Source: Sphingomonas sp. QA11 (GTDB lineage Bacteria > Pseudomonadota > Alphaproteobacteria > Sphingomonadales > Sphingomonadaceae). Taken from it: a stretch of 64,000 nt of DNA. The notes under the pieces are model-generated. The model worked only from the letters and a program-made list of their open reading frames with translations. It made no database searches and was not told where the DNA came from. Positions 1 through 6,700 of this stretch are shown piece after piece. Each line of letters begins with the position of its first letter. Within the stretch, counting starts at the first letter, position 1. The translations under genes were made by a program, and so were the position numbers. The DNA is taken from positions 3,686,501 to 3,750,500 of the forward strand of contig NZ_CP098774.1 in NCBI RefSeq assembly GCF_028473665.1. Direction: 5' to 3'.

Positions 1-78
1 GAGGATCTGCCCCGCATAGGGTCCGAGCACCACTGCGCCGACTTCGATCACGCGCACGCCTTCTAGCAACGGCAGCAT
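1..78 (-). CDS. CaiB/BaiF-type CoA-transferase, N-terminal fragment
   Basis: Reading leftward from an ATG at 78, the first 26 codons give MLPLLEGVRVIEVGA followed by VVLGPYAGQIL, the characteristic opening of family III (CaiB/BaiF) CoA-transferases, in which this segment forms the first Rossmann strand. The gene continues beyond the left edge. It is divergent from the aldehyde dehydrogenase at 160, so the 80 bases between them probably hold both promoters. Only the N-terminus is visible, so the substrate cannot be inferred. Confidence 0.75.
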   Translation of the reverse strand, partial: MLPLLEGVRVIEVGAVVLGPYAGQIL

Positions 79-119
79 CGCATCTCTCCACAAAATCCGT
101 TGACTATTATTTCCATATG

Positions 120-135
120 TGGACAAATTAGTCCA
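120..135. promoter_or_regulatory. Inverted repeat in divergent promoter region, possible IclR operator
   Basis: TGGACAAATTAGTCCA has perfect 5-base arms (TGGAC/GTCCA) around a 6-base AT core. A second TCCA..TGGA half-site pair overlaps just upstream (112-124). It lies between the divergent CoA-transferase and aldehyde dehydrogenase genes and close to the latter's ribosome-binding site (AGAGGA, about 149-154). The IclR-family gene at 2451 is the obvious candidate regulator. Assignment to IclR is inference. Confidence 0.35.
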
Positions 136-159
136 TAATAAGAAATCAAAGAGGAAATT

Positions 160-1635
160 ATGGATTATTGCTTCGACCGTCTCTTCATCGGCGGCGAATG
201 GGTCGAGCCCGTCGACGGCGGCGTTCGCGACAGTATCGATCCGGCTACCGGCAAGCCCTGGGGCAAGGTCGCTTTTGGCGGCGCGAAGGATGTAGATCGC
301 GCAGTGGTCGCCGCCCGCGAGGCGTTTGAAGGGCCGTGGCGCAAGATGCCCCCCTGGGAGCGCGCGGCGCTGATGCGGCGCTTCGCCGATCTCTACGCGA
401 CTCAGGTCGATGCGCTCGCCCGCATCGAATCGCAGGACAATGGCCGCGCCATCCGCGAATCGCGCGGCGATATCGCCATGCACGCTCAATATTATCACTG
501 GTTCGCCTCGCTGGCGGACAAGCTGGGCGGCCGGACGATCCCGATGGACGACAGCGTCCATGCCTTCACCACGCGTTCGGCGGTGGGCGTGGTCGGGACG
601 ATCACTCCGTGGAACGTGCCGCTGATGGCGGCGGCGTGGAAGCTCGGCCCGGCGCTCGCCGCGGGCTGCACCGTGGTGCTCAAGCCTGCCGAGCAGACCC
701 CGGCCTCTTCGCTGGCGCTGGCCAGGCTGTTCGAGGAAGCGGGTTTCCCGCCGGGCGTCGTCAATGTCGTGCCGGGCGACGGCCCGGTCGCCGGCGCGCA
801 TCTTGTCGCGCATCCGGGCGTCGACAAGATCGCCTTCACCGGCGAAGGCGCGACCGCCAAGACAATTCTCAAGACCGGCGCTGACACGCTCAAGCGCTTC
901 TCGTTCGAGCTGGGCGGCAAGGCACCGCACATCCTGTTCGCCGATTGCGACGTGGAGAATGCGCTGAATGCCGCGACCGGCTCAGCCTGGGCGCTGTGCG
1001 GCCAGAGCTGCGCGCTGGGCAGCCGCATCTTGGTCGAGCGGCCGATCTACGATCAGGTGGTCGAGGGCTTCCGCCGCAACGCCGCGCGAGTCCGTGTCGG
1101 CAATCCGCTCGATCCCGCCACCCATATGGGCCCGCAGGCGCACCAGCAGCAGCTCGACAAAACGCTCTCCTATGTCGCGATCGGCCGGGACGAGGGCGCC
1201 GAACTGGTGACCGGCGGCGCGCGGCTCGACGGCCCGGATCTGGCAGGAGGCTATTTCGTCGAGCCCACCGTGTTCGCCAGCGTCGCGCCGGAGATGCGGA
1301 TCGCGCAGGAGGAGATCTTCGGCCCCGTCGCCTCGATCATCCCGTTCGACGGGGAGGAAGAGGCCATCGCGATCGCCAATGGCACGCCGTACGGCCTGGC
1401 CGCGGGCCTGTGGACCGGCGATGTCGGCCGCGCCCACCGTGTTGCCAACCGGATCGAGGCGGGCATCGTCTGGGTCAACACCTATCGCTACATCCGCTGG
1501 TCCACGCCGTATGGCGGCGTGAGGACCAGCGGCTGGGGTCGCGAGAACGGGATCGAGGCGCTCGATTCCTATCTTGAGACCAGGACCACCGTGATCTCCA
1601 CCACCGGCAAATTCGCCGATCCCTTCGCCAATTGA
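160..1635 (+). CDS. NAD(P)-dependent aldehyde dehydrogenase
   Basis: The 491-residue product has the full-length ALDH-superfamily layout and should oxidise an aldehyde to its acid in the cytoplasm. The catalytic base is Glu250 in FELGGKAPH and the nucleophile is Cys284 in GQSCALGSR. The coenzyme-binding stretch TPWNVPLM and the EEIFGPV motif are also present. The ATG at 160 follows AGAGGA at good spacing. It is the first gene of a forward cluster with an SDR, an IclR regulator and an aromatic-acid-type transporter, which suggests catabolism of an aromatic or related compound. The exact aldehyde cannot be read from sequence. Divergent from a CoA-transferase. Confidence 0.92.
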   Translation: MDYCFDRLFIGGEWVEPVDGGVRDSIDPATGKPWGKVAFGGAKDVDRAVVAAREAFEGPWRKMPPWERAALMRRFADLYATQVDALARIESQDNGRAIRESRGDIAMHAQYYHWFASLADKLGGRTIPMDDSVHAFTTRSAVGVVGTITPWNVPLMAAAWKLGPALAAGCTVVLKPAEQTPASSLALARLFEEAGFPPGVVNVVPGDGPVAGAHLVAHPGVDKIAFTGEGATAKTILKTGADTLKRFSFELGGKAPHILFADCDVENALNAATGSAWALCGQSCALGSRILVERPIYDQVVEGFRRNAARVRVGNPLDPATHMGPQAHQQQLDKTLSYVAIGRDEGAELVTGGARLDGPDLAGGYFVEPTVFASVAPEMRIAQEEIFGPVASIIPFDGEEEAIAIANGTPYGLAAGLWTGDVGRAHRVANRIEAGIVWVNTYRYIRWSTPYGGVRTSGWGRENGIEALDSYLETRTTVISTTGKFADPFAN

Positions 1636-1646
1636 GGAACATCACC

Positions 1647-2411
1647 ATGCGTTTGCAGGGCAAGCTCGCCATCGTCACCGCCGCGGCATCGGGCATGGGC
1701 CGCGCCGGCGTGGAACGCTTCGTGCGCGAAGGCGCGCGCGTCGCCGCGATCGACATCAGCTCGGAGGCGCTGAACGCGCTGGTCGCCGAGTTCGGATCGG
1801 ACAAGGTGACCCCGATCGTCGCCGATCTGCTCACGCCCGAAGGCGCGCGCGGCAGCATCGACCAGGCGGTGGAGGCGCTGGGCGGCGCCGACATCCTCTG
1901 GGCGCATGCCGGCATGCCCGGCCCCGCCTCGGTCGAGAATCTCGACATGGACGCATATCGCAGGGCGATCGACCTCAATATCACTTCCGCCGCGCTCGGC
2001 GCCGGCCAGGTCGCGCCGCACATGCGGGCGCGCGGCGGCGGCTCGATCATCTTCACTTCCTCGATCTCCGGGCTGGTCGGCTCGATGATGAGCCCGATCT
2101 ACTCGGCGGCGAAATGGGGTGTGGTGGGCCTCGGCAAGTCGCTCGCGCTGGCGCTGGCCGGCGACAATATCCGCGTCAACGTGGTGTGCCCGGGACTTGC
2201 CGACACGCCGATGAAGATCGGCTTCATCGGGCGCAACGGCGATCCGGCCGAGGCGGCGGCGAACGAGGCCAAGGTGGTCGGCGCGGTCCCGATGGGCCGG
2301 CTGGTCAAGCCTGGCGAAGTCGCGGATGCGGCCTTGTGGCTCGCTTCGGACGAAGCCAGCTTCGTCACCGGCGTGGCGCTTCCGGTCGATGGCGGCTTCA
2401 CGGCCCGCTGA
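1647..2411 (+). CDS. Short-chain dehydrogenase/reductase (SDR)
   Basis: A 254-residue classical SDR, expected to oxidise or reduce an alcohol or ketone with NAD(P). The N-terminal Rossmann motif is TAAASGMGRAG. The catalytic serine lies in SSISGL, the Tyr/Lys pair in YSAAKWG, and a typical C-terminal PVDGGFTAR ends the protein. I chose the ATG at 1647 because GAGGA (1634-1638) precedes it; the upstream in-frame TTG at 1632 overlaps the previous stop and lacks a site. The 11-base gap to the aldehyde dehydrogenase indicates one operon. Substrate unknown. Confidence 0.9.
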   Translation: MRLQGKLAIVTAAASGMGRAGVERFVREGARVAAIDISSEALNALVAEFGSDKVTPIVADLLTPEGARGSIDQAVEALGGADILWAHAGMPGPASVENLDMDAYRRAIDLNITSAALGAGQVAPHMRARGGGSIIFTSSISGLVGSMMSPIYSAAKWGVVGLGKSLALALAGDNIRVNVVCPGLADTPMKIGFIGRNGDPAEAAANEAKVVGAVPMGRLVKPGEVADAALWLASDEASFVTGVALPVDGGFTAR

Positions 2412-2450
2412 CCGTGGCATATCGCCCGTTCTCCTTCCCTCCAGTGGACG

Positions 2451-3185
2451 ATGGCGATCATGATCGTGCGGCAAGCGGCGAACACGCTCCAGATCCTCGA
2501 ATATTTCGCCGAGCGGCGGCGGCCGGCGAGTGCGGCGGAAGTGGCCGACGATCTCGGCTGGCCACGCTCCAGCACGTTCAAGCTGCTGGGGACACTGGCG
2601 ACGCTCGGCTATCTCTACGAGCCACAGGGGCGCGGCGCCTATTATCCGAGCCTGCGCTGGCTGGAACTGGCCGAGCAGGTGGCGCAGGCCGATCCGCTGC
2701 CGCCCGAAATCCAGCGGCTGGTGCAGGCGGTTTCGGCCGAGACCGGCGAGACCACGGCAATCTCCGCACCGGCCGGGACCTCCGCGATGTTCGTCGTGGT
2801 GAAGGAATCGCGCCATGCGGTACGTTATTTCGCGCAGGTGGGCGACAGGGTGCCGATCCACGCCAGCTCGGCGGGGCGCGCGCTGCTCGCCCAGATGCCG
2901 GCGGAAGAGCGTCAGGCGCTGTACCGCAAGATAGACTTCAGCAGCTATTCTGCCACCACGCCGATGAGTCCCGAGCGGATCGAAGCCGATCTGGCGGAAG
3001 CGGCGGCACGCGGCTGGCACCAGAGCAATGCCGAATACACGCCGGACCTGGCGGGCGTAGCGCTACCGCTGCCCGTGGGCGGCCGGCGGCTGTCGATCGT
3101 GGTGGTCGGCCCGGTCTCGCGCTGCCTCGAGCGGCGCCCGGAAATAGCGGCGGTGCTCGGCAACCATGTGAACAAGCTCGTCTAA
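2451..3185 (+). CDS. IclR-family transcriptional regulator
   Basis: A 244-residue IclR-type protein. Residues 1-65 form the winged helix-turn-helix (AANTLQILEYF, AEVADDLGWPRSSTFKLL). The remainder is the GAF-like effector domain with the hallmark HASSAGRALLAQMP region. IclR proteins usually control adjacent catabolic genes in response to a small aromatic or carboxylic effector. It sits between the dehydrogenase pair and the transporter on the same strand, so it is the likely local regulator. The ribosome-binding site before ATG 2451 is weak (GTGGA). Confidence 0.9.
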   Translation: MAIMIVRQAANTLQILEYFAERRRPASAAEVADDLGWPRSSTFKLLGTLATLGYLYEPQGRGAYYPSLRWLELAEQVAQADPLPPEIQRLVQAVSAETGETTAISAPAGTSAMFVVVKESRHAVRYFAQVGDRVPIHASSAGRALLAQMPAEERQALYRKIDFSSYSATTPMSPERIEADLAEAAARGWHQSNAEYTPDLAGVALPLPVGGRRLSIVVVGPVSRCLERRPEIAAVLGNHVNKLV

Positions 3186-3191
3186 GAGTCC

Positions 3192-3225
3192 GTTTGAAAA
3201 TGCGCCCATGGGCGCATTCTCAAAC
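3192..3225. repeat. 34-bp near-perfect palindrome between IclR gene and MFS gene
   Basis: The 34 bases from 3192 to 3225 form a palindrome centred on CCATGG with arms of 17 bases and one mismatched pair (GTTTGAAAATGCGCCC against GTTTGAGAATGCGCCC). It starts six bases after the regulator's TAA stop and ends 54 bases before the transporter ATG. No T-run follows, so it is not a classical intrinsic terminator. It may be a dispersed palindromic repeat, an mRNA-processing hairpin or an operator. Confidence 0.7.
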
Positions 3226-3279
3226 AGCCACGAAGCCATCCGGCCGCAAGAGCCGGGCACGTCCAGAGAGAGGAATGTC

Positions 3280-4578
3280 ATGACGCCCGATCCCCGCGCG
3301 GCGATCGCCGCTGAACCCATGCGCCCGGCGCAGATCGCGGTGGTCGCGGTCTGCATCGCCCTGAACGCGCTCGACGGCTTCGACGTGCTGGCGATCAGCT
3401 TCGCCGCGCCCGGTATCGCCAGGGAGTGGGGCGTCGACAAGACCATGCTGGGCATCGTGCTCTCCATGGAATTGATCGGCATGGCGGCCGGATCGGTGCT
3501 GCTCGGCAATCTCGCCGACCGCATCGGGCGGCGCCCGACGATCCTTGCCTGCCTGTGCGTGATGGCGGTGGGCATGTTCGCCGCCTCGCATGCCACGGGC
3601 GTCGAGATGCTGTCGGCGATCCGCTTGTTCACCGGGCTCGGCATCGGCGGCATGCTCTCGGCGACCAGCGCGATGGTCGCGGAATTCTCGAACAGCCGCC
3701 GCCGGGGACTGAATACGGTGCTCAACATCGCCGGCTATTCGACCGGCGCGATCCTGGGCGGGCTGGTCGCCTCGTCCCTGCTCGCAGGAAACGGCGACTG
3801 GCGCATGGTCTTCCTGTTCGGCGGCATGATGACGCTGGTTGCGCTGCCCCTCGCCTTCTTCCTGCTGCCGGAATCGATCGAGTCGCTGCTGGCCCGTCGC
3901 CCGGAGAACGCACTCGCCGCGATCAACCGCACCCTCGCCCGCCTGCGCCGCGGCCCGATCGAGGCGCTGCCGCCAGCCGAGGCCGAGCGCACCCGTCCCT
4001 CGATCCTCGCCCTGTTTTCGCCCGGCTATCGCGCCACGACGATCCTGCTGACGGTCGCCTATTTCGCCCAGATCACCTTCTTCTACTACATCCAGAAATG
4101 GGTGCCGAAGATCGTCGTCGACATGGGGTTCGACGCGGCGCAGGCCGGGCGCGTGCTGGTCGCGGCGAATGTCGGCAATTTACTCGGCGCGCTGGCGATC
4201 GGCCTTGCGACTCAGCGCCTGCCGCTCAGGCCGCTGATCGGCGGGGCCATGCTGGTCGGCGTGATCGCGATCGGCATCTTCGGGCTGGGCTTCCGCGACC
4301 TTGCCCTGCTCTCGCTGAGCGTCGCGGTGGCCGCCTTCTTCATCAATGCCGGCGTCGTCGGCATCTACCCGCTGCTCGCCCGCGCCTATCCGGCCGAACT
4401 GCGCGCGAGCGGCACTGGTTTCGTGATCGGGGTCGGCCGTGGTGGTTCGGCACTGGGACCCCTGCTCGCCGGCACGCTGTTCGCAGGCGGCCATGGGCTG
4501 CTGACCGTATCGCTGGTGATGGGCCTGGGTGGCATCATCGCGGCGACGGCGATCGCCCTGCTGAAACCAGTGGACTGA
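3280..4578 (+). CDS. MFS transporter, aromatic acid:H+ symporter type
   Basis: A 432-residue inner-membrane protein with the 12-helix major facilitator pattern. NALDGFDVLAISFAAPGI resembles the AAHS (PcaK/BenK-type) signature in helix 1, and GNLADRIGRRPTI is the conserved loop 2-3 motif. Such proteins import benzoate-like acids with protons. ATG 3280 is chosen for the AGAGAGGA site just upstream; an in-frame ATG at 3208 lies inside the palindrome and has no site. Last gene of the catabolic cluster. The substrate is inferred from family resemblance only. Confidence 0.88.
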   Translation: MTPDPRAAIAAEPMRPAQIAVVAVCIALNALDGFDVLAISFAAPGIAREWGVDKTMLGIVLSMELIGMAAGSVLLGNLADRIGRRPTILACLCVMAVGMFAASHATGVEMLSAIRLFTGLGIGGMLSATSAMVAEFSNSRRRGLNTVLNIAGYSTGAILGGLVASSLLAGNGDWRMVFLFGGMMTLVALPLAFFLLPESIESLLARRPENALAAINRTLARLRRGPIEALPPAEAERTRPSILALFSPGYRATTILLTVAYFAQITFFYYIQKWVPKIVVDMGFDAAQAGRVLVAANVGNLLGALAIGLATQRLPLRPLIGGAMLVGVIAIGIFGLGFRDLALLSLSVAVAAFFINAGVVGIYPLLARAYPAELRASGTGFVIGVGRGGSALGPLLAGTLFAGGHGLLTVSLVMGLGGIIAATAIALLKPVD

Positions 4579-4580
4579 GC

Positions 4581-5009
4581 CTATTGCACCGAGCGGAGCA
4601 GGATGCTCGTCTCGCTGTTGAGCACGCCTTCCACCGTGCGCATCTCGCGCAGGATCCGGTCGAGATCGCCCAGCGACTCCGCATGCACCTCGGCGACTAG
4701 GTCCCAGGCCCCGTTGGTCGTGTGCAGCGCGGTGATCTCGGGCAGGCCGCGCAGCGACCGAATCACCGCGCTGGTCGAGGCGCCGGCCACTTCGATCAGC
4801 GTGATCGCGCGCACCCCCTCGCCCGCGCCGCGCTCTTCCGCCCGCACCGTGAAGCCCAGGATCGCGCCCGATTCCAGCAGCCGATCGAGCCGCGCCTGCA
4901 CTGTGGCGCGCGACACCTTGAGGGCAGTCGCCAGTCGCGAGATCGGCGCTCGGCTGTCAGCCCTGAGCAGCGAAATGAGCTGGCGATCGAGCGAGTCGAG
5001 AAGGATCAT
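4581..5009 (-). CDS. Lrp/AsnC-family transcriptional regulator
   Basis: A 142-residue protein with the Lrp architecture: N-terminal helix-turn-helix (LDRQLISLLRADSRAPISRL, then VSRATVQARLDRLLESGAI) and a C-terminal RAM domain (TLIEVAG, LHTTNGAWDLVAEV) that binds amino acids and mediates oligomerisation. It is divergent from the ornithine-cyclodeaminase-like gene at 5135. This is the standard arrangement of a local Lrp regulator controlling amino-acid catabolism. It overlaps nothing and ends two bases past the MFS stop (convergent). Confidence 0.92.
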   Translation of the reverse strand: MILLDSLDRQLISLLRADSRAPISRLATALKVSRATVQARLDRLLESGAILGFTVRAEERGAGEGVRAITLIEVAGASTSAVIRSLRGLPEITALHTTNGAWDLVAEVHAESLGDLDRILREMRTVEGVLNSETSILLRSVQ

Positions 5010-5016
5010 ACAAATC

Positions 5017-5045
5017 GCTTAACACTGCCTGGCATTTTGCTAAGC
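5017..5045. promoter_or_regulatory. Possible Lrp operator between divergent genes
   Basis: GCTTA (5017-5021) and TAAGC (5041-5045) are inverted arms separated by 19 bases in the AT-rich intergenic stretch between the Lrp gene and its divergent neighbour. The position fits autoregulation plus control of the neighbour. The arms are short, so this is suggestive only. Confidence 0.3.
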
Positions 5046-5134
5046 ATTTACCCATCTACCACGCATTCTTCCAATTTTTCCTGACAAGGTGTCGAACTAG
5101 CTTCCCTGAAACGCGAACAGGAAGGGTGAGCAGC

Positions 5135-6172
5135 ATGACGGTCTATGTCGGCGTGGAGGATCTGTGCAGGCTGGTCGCATCAATTGGTATGGAGCCGTTC
5201 ATCCAGGGCATCGCCGATCGCCTCGAAAGCGATTTCCGCCGCTGGGAAGAGTTCGACAAGGCGCCGCGCTATGCCAGCCACTCGCCCGATGGCGTGATCG
5301 AGCTGATGCCAGCCGCCGACCGGCGCCGCTTCAGCTTCAAATACGTCAACGGCCACCCGAAAAACACGCGGCTGGGCCTGCAAACCGTCGCGGCGTTCGG
5401 CGTGCTGGCCGATGTCGATACCGGCTATCCGGTACTGCTGAGCGAGATGACCCTGCTCACCGCGCTGCGTACCGCCGCAACCTCGGCGCTGGCGGCGCGC
5501 TATCTAGCCCGGCCCGGCAGCCGCACGATGGCGGTGATCGGCCTCGGCGCCCAGTCAGAATTCCAGGCGCTCGGCTTCCGCGCGCTGCTCGGCATCGATC
5601 GGCTGCGGATATGGGACACTGATCCAGCCGCCATCGCCAAGTTCCGCGCCAATATGGCCACACTCGGTTTCCAGGTCGTCGCCGCCAGCTCGGCACCCGA
5701 GGCGTTGCTTGGCGCGGACATCGTCACAACGGTCACCGCCGACAAGGCCAAGGCAACGATCCTGTCCGACAACATGGTCGGCGCGGGCATCCACATCAAC
5801 GCCGTGGGCGGCGATTGCCCCGGCAAGACCGAACTGGCCCCCGCCATCCTCTCGCGAGGGAGTGTCTTCGTCGAATATCCCGAGCAGACCCGGATCGAAG
5901 GCGAGATCCAGCAGATGCCGGCCGATTTCCCGGTAACCGAGATCTGGCGTGTGATCGCCGGCAAGGCGGTTGGCCGCAGCGCCGACGACGAGATCACCAT
6001 CTTCGACTCGGTCGGCTTCGGGATCGAGGACTTCTCCGCCCTCTCCTATGTCCACGCGCTGATCGAAGGGCGCGAAGACCTGCGCCGGCTTGACCTGATC
6101 GTCAAGCCGAGCGACCCGCGCGACCTGTTCTCCCTGGTCAGGCAGTACCAGCCGGAGCAGCAAGCGGCTTGA
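5135..6172 (+). CDS. Ornithine cyclodeaminase / mu-crystallin family protein
   Basis: A 345-residue NAD-binding protein of the OCD family, which includes ornithine cyclodeaminase (ornithine to proline plus ammonia) and several imine or opine-type reductases. Visible features are KYVNGHPKNT near residue 75, the LTALRTAATSALAARYLARP helix, and the Rossmann motif VIGLGAQSEFQ. The ATG at 5135 has AGGAAGGG at 5119-5126; the in-frame GTG at 5126 overlaps that site. Divergence from an Lrp regulator favours an amino-acid catabolic role. Ornithine specificity is likely but unproven. Confidence 0.87.
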   Translation: MTVYVGVEDLCRLVASIGMEPFIQGIADRLESDFRRWEEFDKAPRYASHSPDGVIELMPAADRRRFSFKYVNGHPKNTRLGLQTVAAFGVLADVDTGYPVLLSEMTLLTALRTAATSALAARYLARPGSRTMAVIGLGAQSEFQALGFRALLGIDRLRIWDTDPAAIAKFRANMATLGFQVVAASSAPEALLGADIVTTVTADKAKATILSDNMVGAGIHINAVGGDCPGKTELAPAILSRGSVFVEYPEQTRIEGEIQQMPADFPVTEIWRVIAGKAVGRSADDEITIFDSVGFGIEDFSALSYVHALIEGREDLRRLDLIVKPSDPRDLFSLVRQYQPEQQAA

Positions 6173-6634
6173 AGCTGGCGGTCTCCGGGATATCCAGACG
6201 ATCGCCGACCCGGACGGGATGCGCGGTGGCGGGATGCGCCGCCACCAGCGCCCGAATCTCGGGGACCACGCAGCGGCATGTCCGCCGCCAGGCCAGGATC
6301 GAGGCGCCGCGACGATGGCGGACGATATCGACCGGTTCCGGATCCAGATCGTCGCGCGTAATATTCGATCCGTTCGTCCCGAGTAGCCGCCGAGCTTGTC
6401 GAGATGGCATATCGAGAGACAAGCTCTGGATATGGCTGCACCTGCTCGATCTGTAATCGGCACGAACGGGGGACGTCTGATTTGGCACTCGATGCACAAA
6501 CGATGTCGTCACGGCGCCGCGATTCTTGAACCATACGCTCGCCGTGTCAAACCCTCGCGGGTCGGCGATATCCCCGTGGATCTGGACCCCGAAGGAAGCG
6601 CCAGGCCCAACCGCGATGGCAGGTCATGCCGCCG
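6173..6634. other. Non-genic stretch with coding-like minus-strand remnant
   Basis: About 460 bases without a convincing gene. On the minus strand, frame 6138-6512 reads like degraded coding sequence around 6180-6360 (SILAWRRTCRCVV, then VGDRLDIPETASF). The pattern, a tryptophan, a helix ending in a small-residue turn, then GD.L.IP, is loosely like LysM-type domains such as phage tail protein X. There is no plausible start or ribosome-binding site, and the frame overlaps the end of the OCD gene. Low confidence in any identity. Confidence 0.25.
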
Positions 6635-6694
6635 TTGACACCCGTAGCAGCTCTCCTTATTGCAAATGCATCGCAATAGTACATAGTTGGGGGA
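6635..6694 (+). promoter_or_regulatory. Promoter with Fur-like dyad for TonB receptor
   Basis: TTGACA at 6635-6640 is a perfect -35 hexamer. A 19-base dyad, ATTGCAAATGCATCGCAAT (6659-6677), overlaps the expected -10 position. Six of nine base pairs are symmetric around G6668, matching the 9-1-9 layout of Fur boxes. It lies 23 bases before the TTG start of a siderophore receptor, so iron-dependent repression is likely. Confidence 0.55.
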
Positions 6695-6700
6695 TTGACC

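Noticed and set aside
1569..3020. 483-codon antisense frame over the SDR and IclR genes
   Set aside because: Arg/His-rich shadow without start signal; both plus-strand genes are well supported.
3208..3279. N-terminal extension of the MFS protein starting inside the palindrome
   Set aside because: No ribosome-binding site; the added residues are polar and absent from the family, and ATG 3280 has a good site.
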